From: CAYLYU01 sp964501925
GTDB lineage: Bacteria > Pseudomonadota > Zetaproteobacteria > Mariprofundales > Mariprofundaceae
DNA: 60,651 bases
Direction: 5' to 3'
Assembly (NCBI GenBank): GCA_964501925.1
Contig: CAZCTM010000011.1
Coordinates: 1-60,651 of the forward strand
This document shows, piece after piece, positions 15,330 to 24,950 of this stretch. How positions within the stretch are numbered: position 1 is the stretch's first letter; every line of letters begins with the position of its first letter. The notes under the pieces are model-generated. The model saw nothing but the letters and a program-made list of their open reading frames with translations. It made no database searches and was not told the DNA's origin. Made by a program: the position numbers and the translations under genes.

Positions 15330-16535
15330 TTAACAGCTTTCCAGGTCGGCCAGCGTTTTGGCCACCCGCGAAACGGCCCAGTCAATCTGATCCCTGCTGA
15401 TCATCAGCGGCGGGGCAAAACGCACCACGGTACCGTGGGTGTCCTTGCTGAGGATGCCGTTTTGAATCAGCCGCTCGCATACGCTGCGTGCGGAAATCCT
15501 TTCCGTCCTGATCTCCATCCCGATAAACAGGCCCTTTCCCCTAACCTCTCGGATCAGGGGGGATTGCAGGGCCTGCAGTTCCTTCAGCATATATTCGCCC
15601 AGCGACGCCGAGCGTTCCGAAAGGCCCTCCTCAACGAGCACATTCAGGGCCTCAAGTCCCACAGCCGCAGCCAGCGGGTTGCCGCCAAAGGTGCTGCCGT
15701 GGTCTCCCGGTGTGAACACATCCATGACCTCACGGCGTGACAGAAACAGGGAGACAGGCAACATCCCGCCGCCGAGCGCCTTGCCCAGCACCAGTCCGTC
15801 CGGCTTCACACCCTCGTGCTCGCATGCAAGCAACCGGCCGGTACGACCCAGCCCTGTCTGGATTTCATCGCAGATCAGCAGGACCCCGTGTTTTCTGCAG
15901 ATCTCAGCGCACTCGGCCAGATAGCCGGCCGGTGGAAGAATAATTCCCCCCTCTCCCTGAATGGGTTCAACGAGGAAGGCTGCGGTGTTTTCCGTGATGG
16001 CCTTCTCAAGGGCTGCGGCATCCCCGAAGGGGATGATATCAAATCCGCCCGGCAGGGGACCGAAACCGTCACGGTACTGCGCCTCGGTTGACATGGCTAC
16101 AATGGCAATCGTCCGGCCATGGAAATTGCCCGAGCAGGCGATAATCACGGCCCTGTTTTCGGGAACACCCTTGACCCTGTACGCCCATTTTCTCGCTGCC
16201 TTAAGCGCCGTCTCCACCGCCTCGGAACCCGAGTTCATGGGAAGGGCGGCCTCAAACCCCGTCAGTTCGCAGGCCCGCTTCAGGAATGGCCCCAGCCGGT
16301 TGCTGTAAAAGGCGCGTGAAACCACACACAGCTGCGCCGCCTGCTCGTTCAGGACACGAAGGATACGCGGGTGGGCGTGACCCAGACTGACGGCGGAATA
16401 GGCGCTCATCATGTCCATATATCGTCTGCCCTCATCATCCCAGACAAAAACCCCCTTTCCACGTACCAGGACTACGGGTAGCGGCGCGTAATGATGGGCG
16501 CAATAACGTTCCTCGAGCCGGATGAAGGTGTTCAT
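15330..16535 (-). CDS. rocD: Ornithine-oxo-acid aminotransferase
   Basis: A 401-residue class III PLP-dependent aminotransferase. The N-terminal ERYCAHHYAPLPVVLVRGKG and the MMSAYSAVSLGHAHPRI segment are typical of ornithine delta-aminotransferase. ICDEIQTGLGRTG holds the PLP-pyridine aspartate and LVLGKALGGGMLPVS the Schiff-base lysine. It makes glutamate 5-semialdehyde from ornithine and 2-oxoglutarate. Its start overlaps the arginase stop by 4 bases (ATGA), so the two are translationally coupled in an arginine-degrading pair. Confidence 0.95.
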   Translation of the reverse strand: MNTFIRLEERYCAHHYAPLPVVLVRGKGVFVWDDEGRRYMDMMSAYSAVSLGHAHPRILRVLNEQAAQLCVVSRAFYSNRLGPFLKRACELTGFEAALPMNSGSEAVETALKAARKWAYRVKGVPENRAVIIACSGNFHGRTIAIVAMSTEAQYRDGFGPLPGGFDIIPFGDAAALEKAITENTAAFLVEPIQGEGGIILPPAGYLAECAEICRKHGVLLICDEIQTGLGRTGRLLACEHEGVKPDGLVLGKALGGGMLPVSLFLSRREVMDVFTPGDHGSTFGGNPLAAAVGLEALNVLVEEGLSERSASLGEYMLKELQALQSPLIREVRGKGLFIGMEIRTERISARSVCERLIQNGILSKDTHGTVVRFAPPLMISRDQIDWAVSRVAKTLADLESC

Positions 16536-17512
16536 GGCAACTGACCGGTGAAGATGGCGGCAAGCAGCTCCGGAATCAACCGTACCGTCTTTTCATGCCG
16601 GTCCCTGGCGGGATTGAATTCGGCTATTTCAACACCGAGAAAACCGGGCCGGGAGCCCATGCCGCGAAGAAATGCCAGGCAATCTCTGGCCTTTAATCCA
16701 CCGGGGGAAGGAGTGGTCACTGCCGGAATGTCTTCGGGATCGATCACATCCAGGTCCATGGACAGGCCAAACCCCAGGGTTCCCTCACTCACAATATCCG
16801 TGGCCTCGGCCAGCACGGACGCCAGGCCACGTCGACTGACCTCGTTCATGGAAAACACCCTTACACCAAGTCTTGCAAGCAGCTGGTCCTCAGGGGGTTC
16901 GAAGCTGCGCACACCCACAAGGCACACATGCTGAGGCAGCAAGGCCGGTGGGGGACGGGTGATATTGATCAGGGAAGGGGGCCCGAATCCCAGCAGACAG
17001 GCAAGCGGCATGCCATGCAAGGCACCGGTCCTGCTTGTCGCCGGTGTATGACTGTCCATGTGGGCATCCAGCCAGACAAGGCCGAAGCGTCCTTCCCCGG
17101 CCAGGGCACGATGAACGCCGCTCCATGTGCCAACCGCACAGGAGTGATCACCTCCAATGACCGCAAACCGTCCATGGTCCGCCACCACTTCACTTACGGC
17201 AGTGGCCAGCTGTTCGCAGATGCCTGTCACGGTCTCCAGATCGCTGGTCTTCTCTTCCGTGACCCCCGGCCTGAGTATCCCCCGCCACCGAACAGGGATA
17301 CCCGCTTCCTGAAGTGCAGCCAGAATCCCCCGCCTGTGGAGCTCCTCAGGACCTTCCGAACAGCGATTATCCGGAGAGCCTTGCCCGCAGGCTGATCCAA
17401 TGATCTGTAACGGCCCGATACCGGTGTCATGGCAAAACCACCGACCCTCATGGGTGGATACCTGGAATCTCCCGGAATGAGAGTGCTCGTCTGACACCTT
17501 TTCCTTTCTCAT
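16532..17512 (-). CDS. rocF: Arginase
   Basis: A 326-residue member of the arginase/agmatinase fold. The dinuclear manganese ligands are all visible: GGDHS, DAHMDSH and SMDLDVIDP. The DAHMDSH form and the later GVEIAEFNP segment fit arginase better than agmatinase. It hydrolyses arginine to ornithine and urea. The N-terminus is about 25 residues longer than most family members, so a later start is possible. Coupled by a 4-base overlap to rocD, it probably leads arginine toward glutamate. Confidence 0.9.
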   Translation of the reverse strand: MRKEKVSDEHSHSGRFQVSTHEGRWFCHDTGIGPLQIIGSACGQGSPDNRCSEGPEELHRRGILAALQEAGIPVRWRGILRPGVTEEKTSDLETVTGICEQLATAVSEVVADHGRFAVIGGDHSCAVGTWSGVHRALAGEGRFGLVWLDAHMDSHTPATSRTGALHGMPLACLLGFGPPSLINITRPPPALLPQHVCLVGVRSFEPPEDQLLARLGVRVFSMNEVSRRGLASVLAEATDIVSEGTLGFGLSMDLDVIDPEDIPAVTTPSPGGLKARDCLAFLRGMGSRPGFLGVEIAEFNPARDRHEKTVRLIPELLAAIFTGQLP

Positions 17513-17700
17513 GCTAACAGGAATTATAGCCCAAGGACTTCATCCGCAGGATAGCGGTCCTGACGAGGATCGCCTATGCTCTTGACTGTCAGGGGAGGTT
17601 TGTCATCCGTCCATGCCGCTAACAGGCCCTTTGGTTTTCATCGTTCTTTCCCAGGCCCGGGCAATAACCTGAGCATCGATGCCCGTCCCTTGATCCGGCC

Positions 17701-19137
17701 ATGAACAGCATTGCCATCAGCTTCACAGTCTACACCCTTGTCGTGCTCATTTTCGGGATCTACAGCGCCCGTTACGCCAGAAAATCAAGCGCTGATTTTT
17801 TTCTGGCGGGCCGCGGGCTGGGGCCCTGGGTGACGGCACTTTCCTACTCCGCCTCCGCCGAAAGCGGCTGGGTAACGCTCGGGCTCGTCGGCATGGCCTT
17901 TCACACAGGGGCGGCCGCCCTCTGGATTCTTCCGGGAACGCTTGCCGCCATCACTTTCAGCTGGTGGATACTGGGAAACCGCCTGCGAAACTTTGCCAGA
18001 AAGCGGGATGCGATCACCCTCCCGGAGGTTATGGCAAGCCTGAAACCAGACGGGCATGCCAAAAAGATCCGATGGCTTGCTGTCTTGATCATCATCCTCA
18101 TGCTGACGGTGTATGTCGCCGCCCAGCTCACGGCCGCAGCCAAGACCTTTGAGGCAACCTTTGGCTGGCACTACGGCCTGGGGGTTGGCATCGGGGCCGG
18201 CATCGTCCTCACCTACACGATTCTGGGCGGTTTCAGGGCCGTGGCCTGGACGGACGTGCTGCAGGCCACCCTGATGATTGCCGCTGTCGTTATCCTGCCT
18301 CTGGTCCTGGTCTTCAAGCTCGGGGGCTTTGGCGCCATGTGGTCGCAACTCGCCGCCATGGATGAAAGCGGAGCGCTTGTTGATCCCCTTGCGGGCAGAA
18401 CCGGCCTGGCCCTGCTGGGATTTTTTTCGCTCTGGCTGGGGATCCCCTTTGGCTATCCGGGGCAGCCGCATATCCTCGTCCGTTTCATGGCCGCAAGGGA
18501 TGAGCAGTCCATCCGCCGGGGAGCGTTCATCGCCAACGGATGGGTCTTCGTGTTGTTCACCGGTGCGGTCCTGCTGGGAATGGCCGCACGGGCCTATTAC
18601 GGTGAACTTCCCGACGCGGAGAAGGCCCTTCCCATTGCCGCCGCCGACCTTCTCCCCGGCTGGCTGGCTGGTATGATGATCGCGGCCGTTCTGGCGGCCA
18701 TCTGCTCGACGGCTGATTCACAGCTTCTGGTATGCGCGTCCAGCGTCAGTCACGACCTGATAGGAAAGCTTTTTCGCAAACAGTCCAGGGAAAAGGCCGT
18801 GATCATGGTTCACCGGCTCACCCTCCTGTTTATCGGACTTGTCGCCGGCGCCATTGCCCTGAGTGAAAGCAGGGTGATCTTTCACTTCGTGCTCTATGCC
18901 TGGGCGGGGCTCGGCGCCGCCTTTGGGCCGGCCATGATCCTGGGCCTGATGTGGAAGCGGGTGACGGGCATGGGACTCTTGGCGGGCATGGTCGCCGGTT
19001 TTGCCTCGGCAATCATCTGGGTCGAGGTGCCCTGGCTGAAATCCATGGCCTTCGAGATGATCCCCGCCTTCCTCATCGCCCTTCTGACCACCGTTCTCGT
19101 CAGCCTGGCAACGCAAGGCATTAACGACAGTGACTGA
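17701..19137 (+). CDS. putP: Sodium/solute symporter, PutP-like
   Basis: At 478 residues it is a sodium:solute symporter (SSS family) with about 13 membrane segments. The ADFFLAGRGLGPWVTALSYSASAESGW start, the GFRAVAWTDVLQ motif and the ICSTADSQLLV sodium-site motif are as in the proline symporter PutP. Proline is therefore the likely substrate, which would fit the nearby path through glutamate semialdehyde to glutamate. The 188-base gap upstream separates it from the divergent arginase gene and should hold its promoter, but I see no convincing consensus. Confidence 0.88.
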   Translation: MNSIAISFTVYTLVVLIFGIYSARYARKSSADFFLAGRGLGPWVTALSYSASAESGWVTLGLVGMAFHTGAAALWILPGTLAAITFSWWILGNRLRNFARKRDAITLPEVMASLKPDGHAKKIRWLAVLIIILMLTVYVAAQLTAAAKTFEATFGWHYGLGVGIGAGIVLTYTILGGFRAVAWTDVLQATLMIAAVVILPLVLVFKLGGFGAMWSQLAAMDESGALVDPLAGRTGLALLGFFSLWLGIPFGYPGQPHILVRFMAARDEQSIRRGAFIANGWVFVLFTGAVLLGMAARAYYGELPDAEKALPIAAADLLPGWLAGMMIAAVLAAICSTADSQLLVCASSVSHDLIGKLFRKQSREKAVIMVHRLTLLFIGLVAGAIALSESRVIFHFVLYAWAGLGAAFGPAMILGLMWKRVTGMGLLAGMVAGFASAIIWVEVPWLKSMAFEMIPAFLIALLTTVLVSLATQGINDSD

Positions 19138-19181
19138 CAGCCAGAATCATGCCCGCGTTCCCAAATTTCGCATTGGAAAGA

Positions 19182-19826
19182 TCAGTCCGGAAAGTCTTCC
19201 TTCTTCGGCCACTGGCATTCGGCCCGGATCGGGCAGATACCGCACTTCGGTTTTCGCGCCGTGCAGATGTAACGACCATGCAGGATAAGCCAGTGATGGG
19301 CATGGAGACGCATCTCCTCAGGCACCACCTGGAGGAGCTTCCGCTCCACTGCCAGAGGTGTCTTGCCCGGCGCCAGGCCTGTTCGGTTGGCCACGCGGAA
19401 GATATGGGTATCCACCGCAATGGTCGGCTGTCCAAAGGCGACATTGAGAATCACATTGGCGGTCTTGCGGCCGACACCGGGCAGCCTTTCCAGGGACTGG
19501 CGGTCCGCCGGCACCTCTCCACCGTGATCGCGGACGAGTATTTCGCTGGCCTTGATGATGTGGCGAGCCTTGTTGTTATAAAGACCGATGCTGGCGATAT
19601 AGCGCTTCAGGCCTTCCTCCCCCAGCCTGAGCATGGCTTCAGGCGTGTTGGCAACCGGAAACAGCCTGGCGGTGGCCTTGTTCACGCCCACGTCCGTGCT
19701 CTGGGCCGAAAGGATCACCGCCACCATAAGCTCATAGGGTGACGAATAATTCAGCTCGGATCTGGGTTCTGGATTGGCCTCTTCAAGCTTCCGGAAAACC
19801 GATCTCACCTGCTCCGGGGACATCAT
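19182..19826 (-). CDS. nth: Endonuclease III
   Basis: This 214-residue base-excision repair glycosylase/AP lyase acts on oxidised pyrimidines. The helix-hairpin-helix LPGVGRKTANV with the catalytic lysine, the catalytic aspartate in VDTHIFRV, and the iron-sulphur cluster ligands C-x6-C-x2-C-x5-C (CTARKPKCGICPIRAEC) are all present. The length is normal. It lies 25 bases downstream of the pilP-like gene on the same strand. Confidence 0.96.
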   Translation of the reverse strand: MMSPEQVRSVFRKLEEANPEPRSELNYSSPYELMVAVILSAQSTDVGVNKATARLFPVANTPEAMLRLGEEGLKRYIASIGLYNNKARHIIKASEILVRDHGGEVPADRQSLERLPGVGRKTANVILNVAFGQPTIAVDTHIFRVANRTGLAPGKTPLAVERKLLQVVPEEMRLHAHHWLILHGRYICTARKPKCGICPIRAECQWPKKEDFPD

Positions 19827-19851
19827 GGCTGACGGCTTCCGGGGTTTCCGA

Positions 19852-20412
19852 TTACTGGTTCACCTCTTTCAGTGTCATCACAACCTTACGATCCACGATG
19901 TCACCTGCCGGATCAAGAACCTGCTCCAGAAGAACCAGACTGTCATCCGTTATGCGCTCAACCCGACCGTTATTCAGGCCCATGTAGTTGCCAACCCGAA
20001 CCGTAAATCCCTTTCCGGTTGTATCCTCGACCATGGCCACACGATCCTCCCCCATGCGAAAGATGGCGACCAGCTTGAGCTCACTGAGATCATATTGTTC
20101 CAGGGGTTCCCGTGGACGGGAAGCAAGCTGGGCCTTGCGGGCCATCAGCATCTGACTGGCGCGCTCCGCCGCCATGGCCAGATAGGACCTGAAGGGATCA
20201 CGCAGGGTTTCAAAATCGATATCCGGCCCTTTGGGCAGACGCCGCATGGCATCAGGCAACACCTCTTCCTGGCCGGCGCCCGTCACCGGGGTCTGATCAG
20301 GCTCCTCGGCAATGACATCGAGTACTGGATATCCGGACAGGACAAGCATGAAAACGGGGAAAACCAGCCGTATCAGCTGACTGCCCAATATGGAAATCCG
20401 GGTACTCATCAA
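19852..20412 (-). CDS. pilP: PilP-like type IV pilus assembly protein (orphan)
   Basis: A 186-residue protein with an N-terminal hydrophobic segment, a linker and a C-terminal small beta-domain. The segments FETLRDPFRSY, PLEQYDLSELKLVAIF, VRVGNYMGLNNGRVERI and LEQVLDPAGDIVDRKV match PilP. PilP normally is an inner-membrane lipoprotein linking PilNO to the secretin PilQ. Two oddities stand out: no pilM, N, O or Q lies nearby, and the hydrophobic stretch reads LSGYP rather than a lipobox with cysteine. It may act with a pilus locus elsewhere. Confidence 0.7.
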   Translation of the reverse strand: MMSTRISILGSQLIRLVFPVFMLVLSGYPVLDVIAEEPDQTPVTGAGQEEVLPDAMRRLPKGPDIDFETLRDPFRSYLAMAAERASQMLMARKAQLASRPREPLEQYDLSELKLVAIFRMGEDRVAMVEDTTGKGFTVRVGNYMGLNNGRVERITDDSLVLLEQVLDPAGDIVDRKVVMTLKEVNQ

Positions 20413-20485
20413 TCAAAGATTATCAGAACCTTTGAATTTCGCCAGAAAACGCGGCCGGAAACCCCGCGCCCCGGATTCTGACCGG

Positions 20486-21301
20486 CTAGAAACGGAGAAA
20501 CGCCCCGAAAAACGGGCCTGAGAAACCTGTATCCAGGAAAATGCCCGAATTGTCCACCCGGATGTTCAAATGCCGATAACCGCCATAGATACCGACCAGG
20601 GGAAGTGGGGAAAATTCAATCTGGGCGCTGGCATCAAGGAAATGGTTGCCCGCATACCCCAGATATCCAATCCTGCCACTTACACCCACGAAGTCGGCCA
20701 GCGCAATGCGCCCCCTGACACCAAGGGTTGGAATGGGCACTGTCGCAGATGCCGCCTCATTCAGGCCAAGGGCGGTACTGCTCATCCTGGCCTCTGCATT
20801 GATAACCTTGACGGCCACCTCGGCGCCCAACTGAAAACGGGAAGGAAGGTCATCCATGTTGATGAGAAAATAGGTGTACCCGATGTCAAAGGTGTCCGCC
20901 TTGAGGCCGCTCTGCACCGGGCCGGTAAATGTCTTGCCATTGAACTGCACGGGAAATGCCAGGACACCGCTGCCGGATGAGTCTATCGGCAGATATGAGG
21001 CCGACAGCATGGAGTCACCAAACAGCAACTGAATCTCCGCGGTCACCTGGTTGCTACGGCCCAGCCCAAGATCCCGCTCCACATCCACCTTCGTACCGGC
21101 AGCACCACCCAGGCTGACACCGAGCTGTCCCGAAGGGCTCAGACCGATATATCCCAGCCTGACGGAGACCGACTCATCCGCGCGAACCATGCCGGGAACC
21201 AGCAATACCACGGCAGCCATCAGCAAAATGCTCCGAAAAAATCGCTGAAGGCTCCGGCACTGGATTCCGGTTTTGTCCGGGCTGTCCGAAAATGGCTTCA
21301 T
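20486..21301 (-). CDS. Predicted outer membrane beta-barrel protein, unknown function
   Basis: This 271-residue protein has a basic N-terminus, a hydrophobic stretch (about 22-36) and a signal cleavage after VRA. The mature part alternates polar and hydrophobic residues in repeated strands and ends in GAFLRF, with the terminal aromatic residue of outer membrane barrels. I do not recognise a specific family; it resembles generic OmpW/autotransporter-size barrels. A start at the first Met gives a long n-region for a signal peptide, so an internal start is possible. Confidence 0.6.
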   Translation of the reverse strand: MKPFSDSPDKTGIQCRSLQRFFRSILLMAAVVLLVPGMVRADESVSVRLGYIGLSPSGQLGVSLGGAAGTKVDVERDLGLGRSNQVTAEIQLLFGDSMLSASYLPIDSSGSGVLAFPVQFNGKTFTGPVQSGLKADTFDIGYTYFLINMDDLPSRFQLGAEVAVKVINAEARMSSTALGLNEAASATVPIPTLGVRGRIALADFVGVSGRIGYLGYAGNHFLDASAQIEFSPLPLVGIYGGYRHLNIRVDNSGIFLDTGFSGPFFGAFLRF

Positions 21302-21448
21302 GATGATCCTCCTTAACGCAGCGGGTGTTTCTCAGTGCATGTTAAGAATTATCCGGGGCGGCAACCATACGCTGTGCGGCTCATCACTGATCGAATGTGG
21401 TTTTTTGGCACAACTTCCCCCTGGTTTTATAACCGCTATGCTTGGGGT

Positions 21449-23401
21449 ATGTTCCTTGGCATTGATACGGGCGGCACGTTCACGGACTTCGTGTACTTTG
21501 ACGGCAAGCAGATTCGATTCCACAAGGTTCTGTCCACTCCCGATGACCCGTCCAGAGCCATCATGGAGGGGATTCAGCAACTAAAGATCGATCCGGCGCT
21601 GATCGATCTCGTTCATGGTTCAACGGTTGCAACCAACGCCATCCTTGAACGCAAGGGGGTCAAGACCCTTTTTCTCACCAACCGCGGGATGGAGGATATT
21701 CTGTTCATCGGACGGCAAACCAGGGACGAGCTTTATGAACTGTCCCCCGAGCCACCCGCCCCCTGGCTTGAGCGGGAGGACTGCCTTGGCATCTCGGGCC
21801 GGGTGGATGCGGAAGGAAGGAGCGTTGAACACTGCAATCCTGATGAACTGACCGGGATCCGGCACAAGAGCAAGGCCTACGATGCCGTGGCCTGCTGCAC
21901 CCTTTTTTCATTTCTGAATCCGTCCCAGGAGAAAAAAATCGCTTCGGCCATACCCCCGGAAAAGTTCGTCTCGCTTTCGCATGAGATCCTGCCCGAATAC
22001 AGGGAGTATGAACGCGCGGCCACCACGTTTCTCAATGCCTACGTCGGTCCACTGGCCGAACGCTATCTTCAGCGCCTGAATGCCAGACTGGGCGCCAGGC
22101 ATCTGTTCATCATGCACTCGGCCGGGGGGATGATGGATATCGGGCAGGCAGGCAGACAGGCGGTGCGAATGATCCTTTCCGGACCCGCGGGAGGAATTGT
22201 CGCCACAAAGATGATCGGGGAGCAGCTGCAGGAGGAACGCCTGATTTCCTTCGACATGGGAGGCACGAGCACCGATGTGGCCCTCATTGATGGCGAGGCC
22301 AGCATCACCATCGAAGGGTCGATCGCCGGTCTTCCCGTGGCCATACCGATGCTTGATATCCACACCATCGGCGCAGGAGGTGGTTCAATCGCCTGGTTCG
22401 ATGAGGCGGGAATCCTCCATGTCGGACCGGAATCGGCCGGGGCGGACCCCGGTCCGGTCTGCTATAGCCTGGGCGGCAGATGTATCACCGTAACCGATGC
22501 AAATCTCGTTCTGGGCAGGATTCCCGGCAGCGTGCGCATGGCCGGCTCCATGCCCCTCAACGTGGAGAAGGCAGGCGACGTAATGAAGGCCATGGCGGAG
22601 AAGGCGGGACTATCCGCTGAAATGCTGGCGGACGGGATCGTGAAGATCGCCGAGGAAAACATGGCGGGCGCCTTGCGGGTGGTCTCCATCCAGCGCGGCC
22701 ATGACCCTCGCCGGTTTTCCCTGGTCTGCTTCGGCGGTGCCGGTGGCCTGCATGCCTGCTCTCTGGCCGAAATGCTCGGCATCGGGAAAGTGATTGTTCC
22801 TCTTGCAAGCGGTGCCTTTTCAGCCCTTGGCATGCTTGCCGGTCGCCGACAGGGCGATTTTTCACGCTCGCAGCGCCTGAGCCTTGATGCCGAGGAGAGC
22901 ATGGATGTGGCCCGAAACATTTTTGCCGATCTCAAGGATCAGGCCCGTGCATCCATGCCGCATCTTGATCTTGTGTTCGAATGTTTTGTTGATCTCCGAT
23001 ACGTCGGCCAGGGCTTTCATCTTACGCTTCCCTTCGAGGCCGATCTGGACACCCTCGTGAAGGCCTTTGTGCAGGAACATGAGCGTGCCTACGGGCATGT
23101 CCTTGAGGACCACGGTGTGGAAGTCATCACCCTGCGCCTTCGGGCAAGCGCACCAACCCGCCCCATGTCCTGGCCGCAGTTGCCCGGGGCAGAACAGGAT
23201 CCACAACCCACAGGCCATTCCAGCGTATGTCATGTCGGGAAGGTCATGCATTATCCGAGGAAAGGACTTCTGGCCGGCCATGAAGTGCCTGGACCAGCCT
23301 TGATCCTCGAAGATACGTCTACTCTCTGGCTGCCGCCGGAATGGCACTGCACGGTTTCTTCCTATGGTCATCTCCTTCTGAAACGGAAAGAGAATCCATG
23401 A
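21449..23401 (+). CDS. hyuA: Hydantoinase/oxoprolinase subunit A
   Basis: This protein of about 650 residues has the actin-like ATPase fold of the HyuA family. The first phosphate loop is GIDTGGTFTDFVYFDGK, and later segments SFDMGGTSTDVALI and GGAGGLHA are the other nucleotide-site motifs. Family members hydrolyse hydantoins or 5-oxoproline using ATP together with the B subunit. ATG 21449 is chosen because the conserved domain begins at residue 2; the frame is open further upstream but not conserved. Its stop overlaps the start of hyuB, so the two are coupled. The actual substrate is not clear. Confidence 0.88.
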   Translation: MFLGIDTGGTFTDFVYFDGKQIRFHKVLSTPDDPSRAIMEGIQQLKIDPALIDLVHGSTVATNAILERKGVKTLFLTNRGMEDILFIGRQTRDELYELSPEPPAPWLEREDCLGISGRVDAEGRSVEHCNPDELTGIRHKSKAYDAVACCTLFSFLNPSQEKKIASAIPPEKFVSLSHEILPEYREYERAATTFLNAYVGPLAERYLQRLNARLGARHLFIMHSAGGMMDIGQAGRQAVRMILSGPAGGIVATKMIGEQLQEERLISFDMGGTSTDVALIDGEASITIEGSIAGLPVAIPMLDIHTIGAGGGSIAWFDEAGILHVGPESAGADPGPVCYSLGGRCITVTDANLVLGRIPGSVRMAGSMPLNVEKAGDVMKAMAEKAGLSAEMLADGIVKIAEENMAGALRVVSIQRGHDPRRFSLVCFGGAGGLHACSLAEMLGIGKVIVPLASGAFSALGMLAGRRQGDFSRSQRLSLDAEESMDVARNIFADLKDQARASMPHLDLVFECFVDLRYVGQGFHLTLPFEADLDTLVKAFVQEHERAYGHVLEDHGVEVITLRLRASAPTRPMSWPQLPGAEQDPQPTGHSSVCHVGKVMHYPRKGLLAGHEVPGPALILEDTSTLWLPPEWHCTVSSYGHLLLKRKENP

Positions 23402-24945
23402 ATGCGATTGAGCTAAGTCTGTTCGCTCACCGCCTTGCGGCCATATGCGATGAGATGGGGGCAAACCTGAAACGAAGCGCCTTGTCACCAAATATCAAGG
23501 ACAGGGAGGATTTTTCCTGCGCCCTGTTCAATGCCAGAGGAGAGCTTGTCGCACAGGCAGCCCACATTCCCGTCCATCTCGGATCCATGGCCTATGCCAT
23601 GCAGGATGTTGTAACCCGCTTTGACTGGAAGCAGGGAGATGAGGTCATTTTCAATGACCCTTTCCTCGGCGGCACCCATTTGCCCGATATCACCATCGTT
23701 CAGCCGATCTTCCTGGATAAGCTGCTGCTAGGCTTTGCGGCCTCTCGCGCACATCATGCCGACGTGGGAGGGATCGAACCCGGTTCAATGGGTGTGTGCG
23801 GCCGGCTTGAAGATGAAGGTGTGGTGCTCTCGCCAGGATTATGGAAGCACGCAGGGAAAGAAAACAGGGCGCTCATGCGTTCATTTCTCACAAAGGTGCG
23901 AAGCCCAAGGGAGCGCCTGGGCGATCTTGCAGCACAACGGGCAGCCTGTGCCATCGGCTCCCGGAGACTGCTGGCATTTCACCATGAATGTGATGTGATT
24001 GCCGGTTTTTCGGAGCTGCTCGAAGCATCGGAGGCCTATGGGAGGGAGGCCATCGCAAGGATCCCGGACGGAAGATACAGCTTTGAGGATGTTCTGGAAG
24101 ATGATGGTCTGGGCAATGGACCGTTCCCCATACGGGTCACCATTGATGTCCGGGACCATTCTGTCCACGTGGACTTCTCAGGAACTGCCCGGCAGTGCCC
24201 GGGACCGATGAACTGCCCCCTGCCGGTTACGGCGGCAGCCGTCTTTTACGTCTTCCGATGCCTGATGCCCAAATACACACCACAGACCTCGGCCATCTTT
24301 CGGCCCATCAGCATCGAGGCTCCTCCCGGCTGCCTGATCCATGCGCATCCCGGTTGTGCTGTAGCCGCAGGCAATGTAGAGACCAGCCAGCGCATCGTTG
24401 ATGTGGTCCTTGGAGCCCTGGCCCAGGCGATGCCGGAAATCATTCCGGCTGCCAGCCAGGGAACCATGAACAATGTCCTTTTTGGTGGCATACGTGATGA
24501 TGGAGGCGACTGGGTCTATTATGAGACCGTTGGTGGTGGCATGGGGGCAAGCCGGAAAAATCCCGGACGTTCCGGGGTGCAATGCCACATGACCAATACC
24601 AGAAACACATCCATTGAAGTGGTTGAGATGCATTATCCCATACGTATTCGCCGTTATGCCATCAGGAGAGGCTCTGGAGGCAGGGGGTTCCATCCGGGAG
24701 GAGACGGCCTGATCCGTGAATGGAAGGTTCTTTCCTCCTGCACCGTTTCCCTGCTCTCCGAACGCCGGGCAACGCGGCCGTTCGGGCTTGCGGGTGGAGA
24801 GGACGGCCAGCCGGGTGAGAACCTGCTGTTCTCCCGGGGGACAAGACAGCGCCTGCCTGCCAAGACCGTCCTGAAACTTAATGCCGGTGATATCCTGCGC
24901 ATCGAAACACCCGGCGGTGGTGGCTACGGCCACCCTGAAGGGTAA
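23398..24945 (+). CDS. hyuB: Hydantoinase/oxoprolinase subunit B
   Basis: This 515-residue HyuB family protein carries IELSLFAHRLAAICDEMGANLKRSA at the start, then DREDFSCALFNARGELVAQ and ending in PGGGGYG. It partners HyuA in ATP-dependent opening of hydantoin-like rings or 5-oxoproline. Start ATG 23398 overlaps the hyuA stop (ATGA) and is preceded by AAAGAGAA. tsaD begins 6 bases after its stop, so a housekeeping tRNA-modification gene seems to ride on the same transcript. Confidence 0.88.
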   Translation: MNAIELSLFAHRLAAICDEMGANLKRSALSPNIKDREDFSCALFNARGELVAQAAHIPVHLGSMAYAMQDVVTRFDWKQGDEVIFNDPFLGGTHLPDITIVQPIFLDKLLLGFAASRAHHADVGGIEPGSMGVCGRLEDEGVVLSPGLWKHAGKENRALMRSFLTKVRSPRERLGDLAAQRAACAIGSRRLLAFHHECDVIAGFSELLEASEAYGREAIARIPDGRYSFEDVLEDDGLGNGPFPIRVTIDVRDHSVHVDFSGTARQCPGPMNCPLPVTAAAVFYVFRCLMPKYTPQTSAIFRPISIEAPPGCLIHAHPGCAVAAGNVETSQRIVDVVLGALAQAMPEIIPAASQGTMNNVLFGGIRDDGGDWVYYETVGGGMGASRKNPGRSGVQCHMTNTRNTSIEVVEMHYPIRIRRYAIRRGSGGRGFHPGGDGLIREWKVLSSCTVSLLSERRATRPFGLAGGEDGQPGENLLFSRGTRQRLPAKTVLKLNAGDILRIETPGGGGYGHPEG

Positions 24946-24950
24946 CAACC

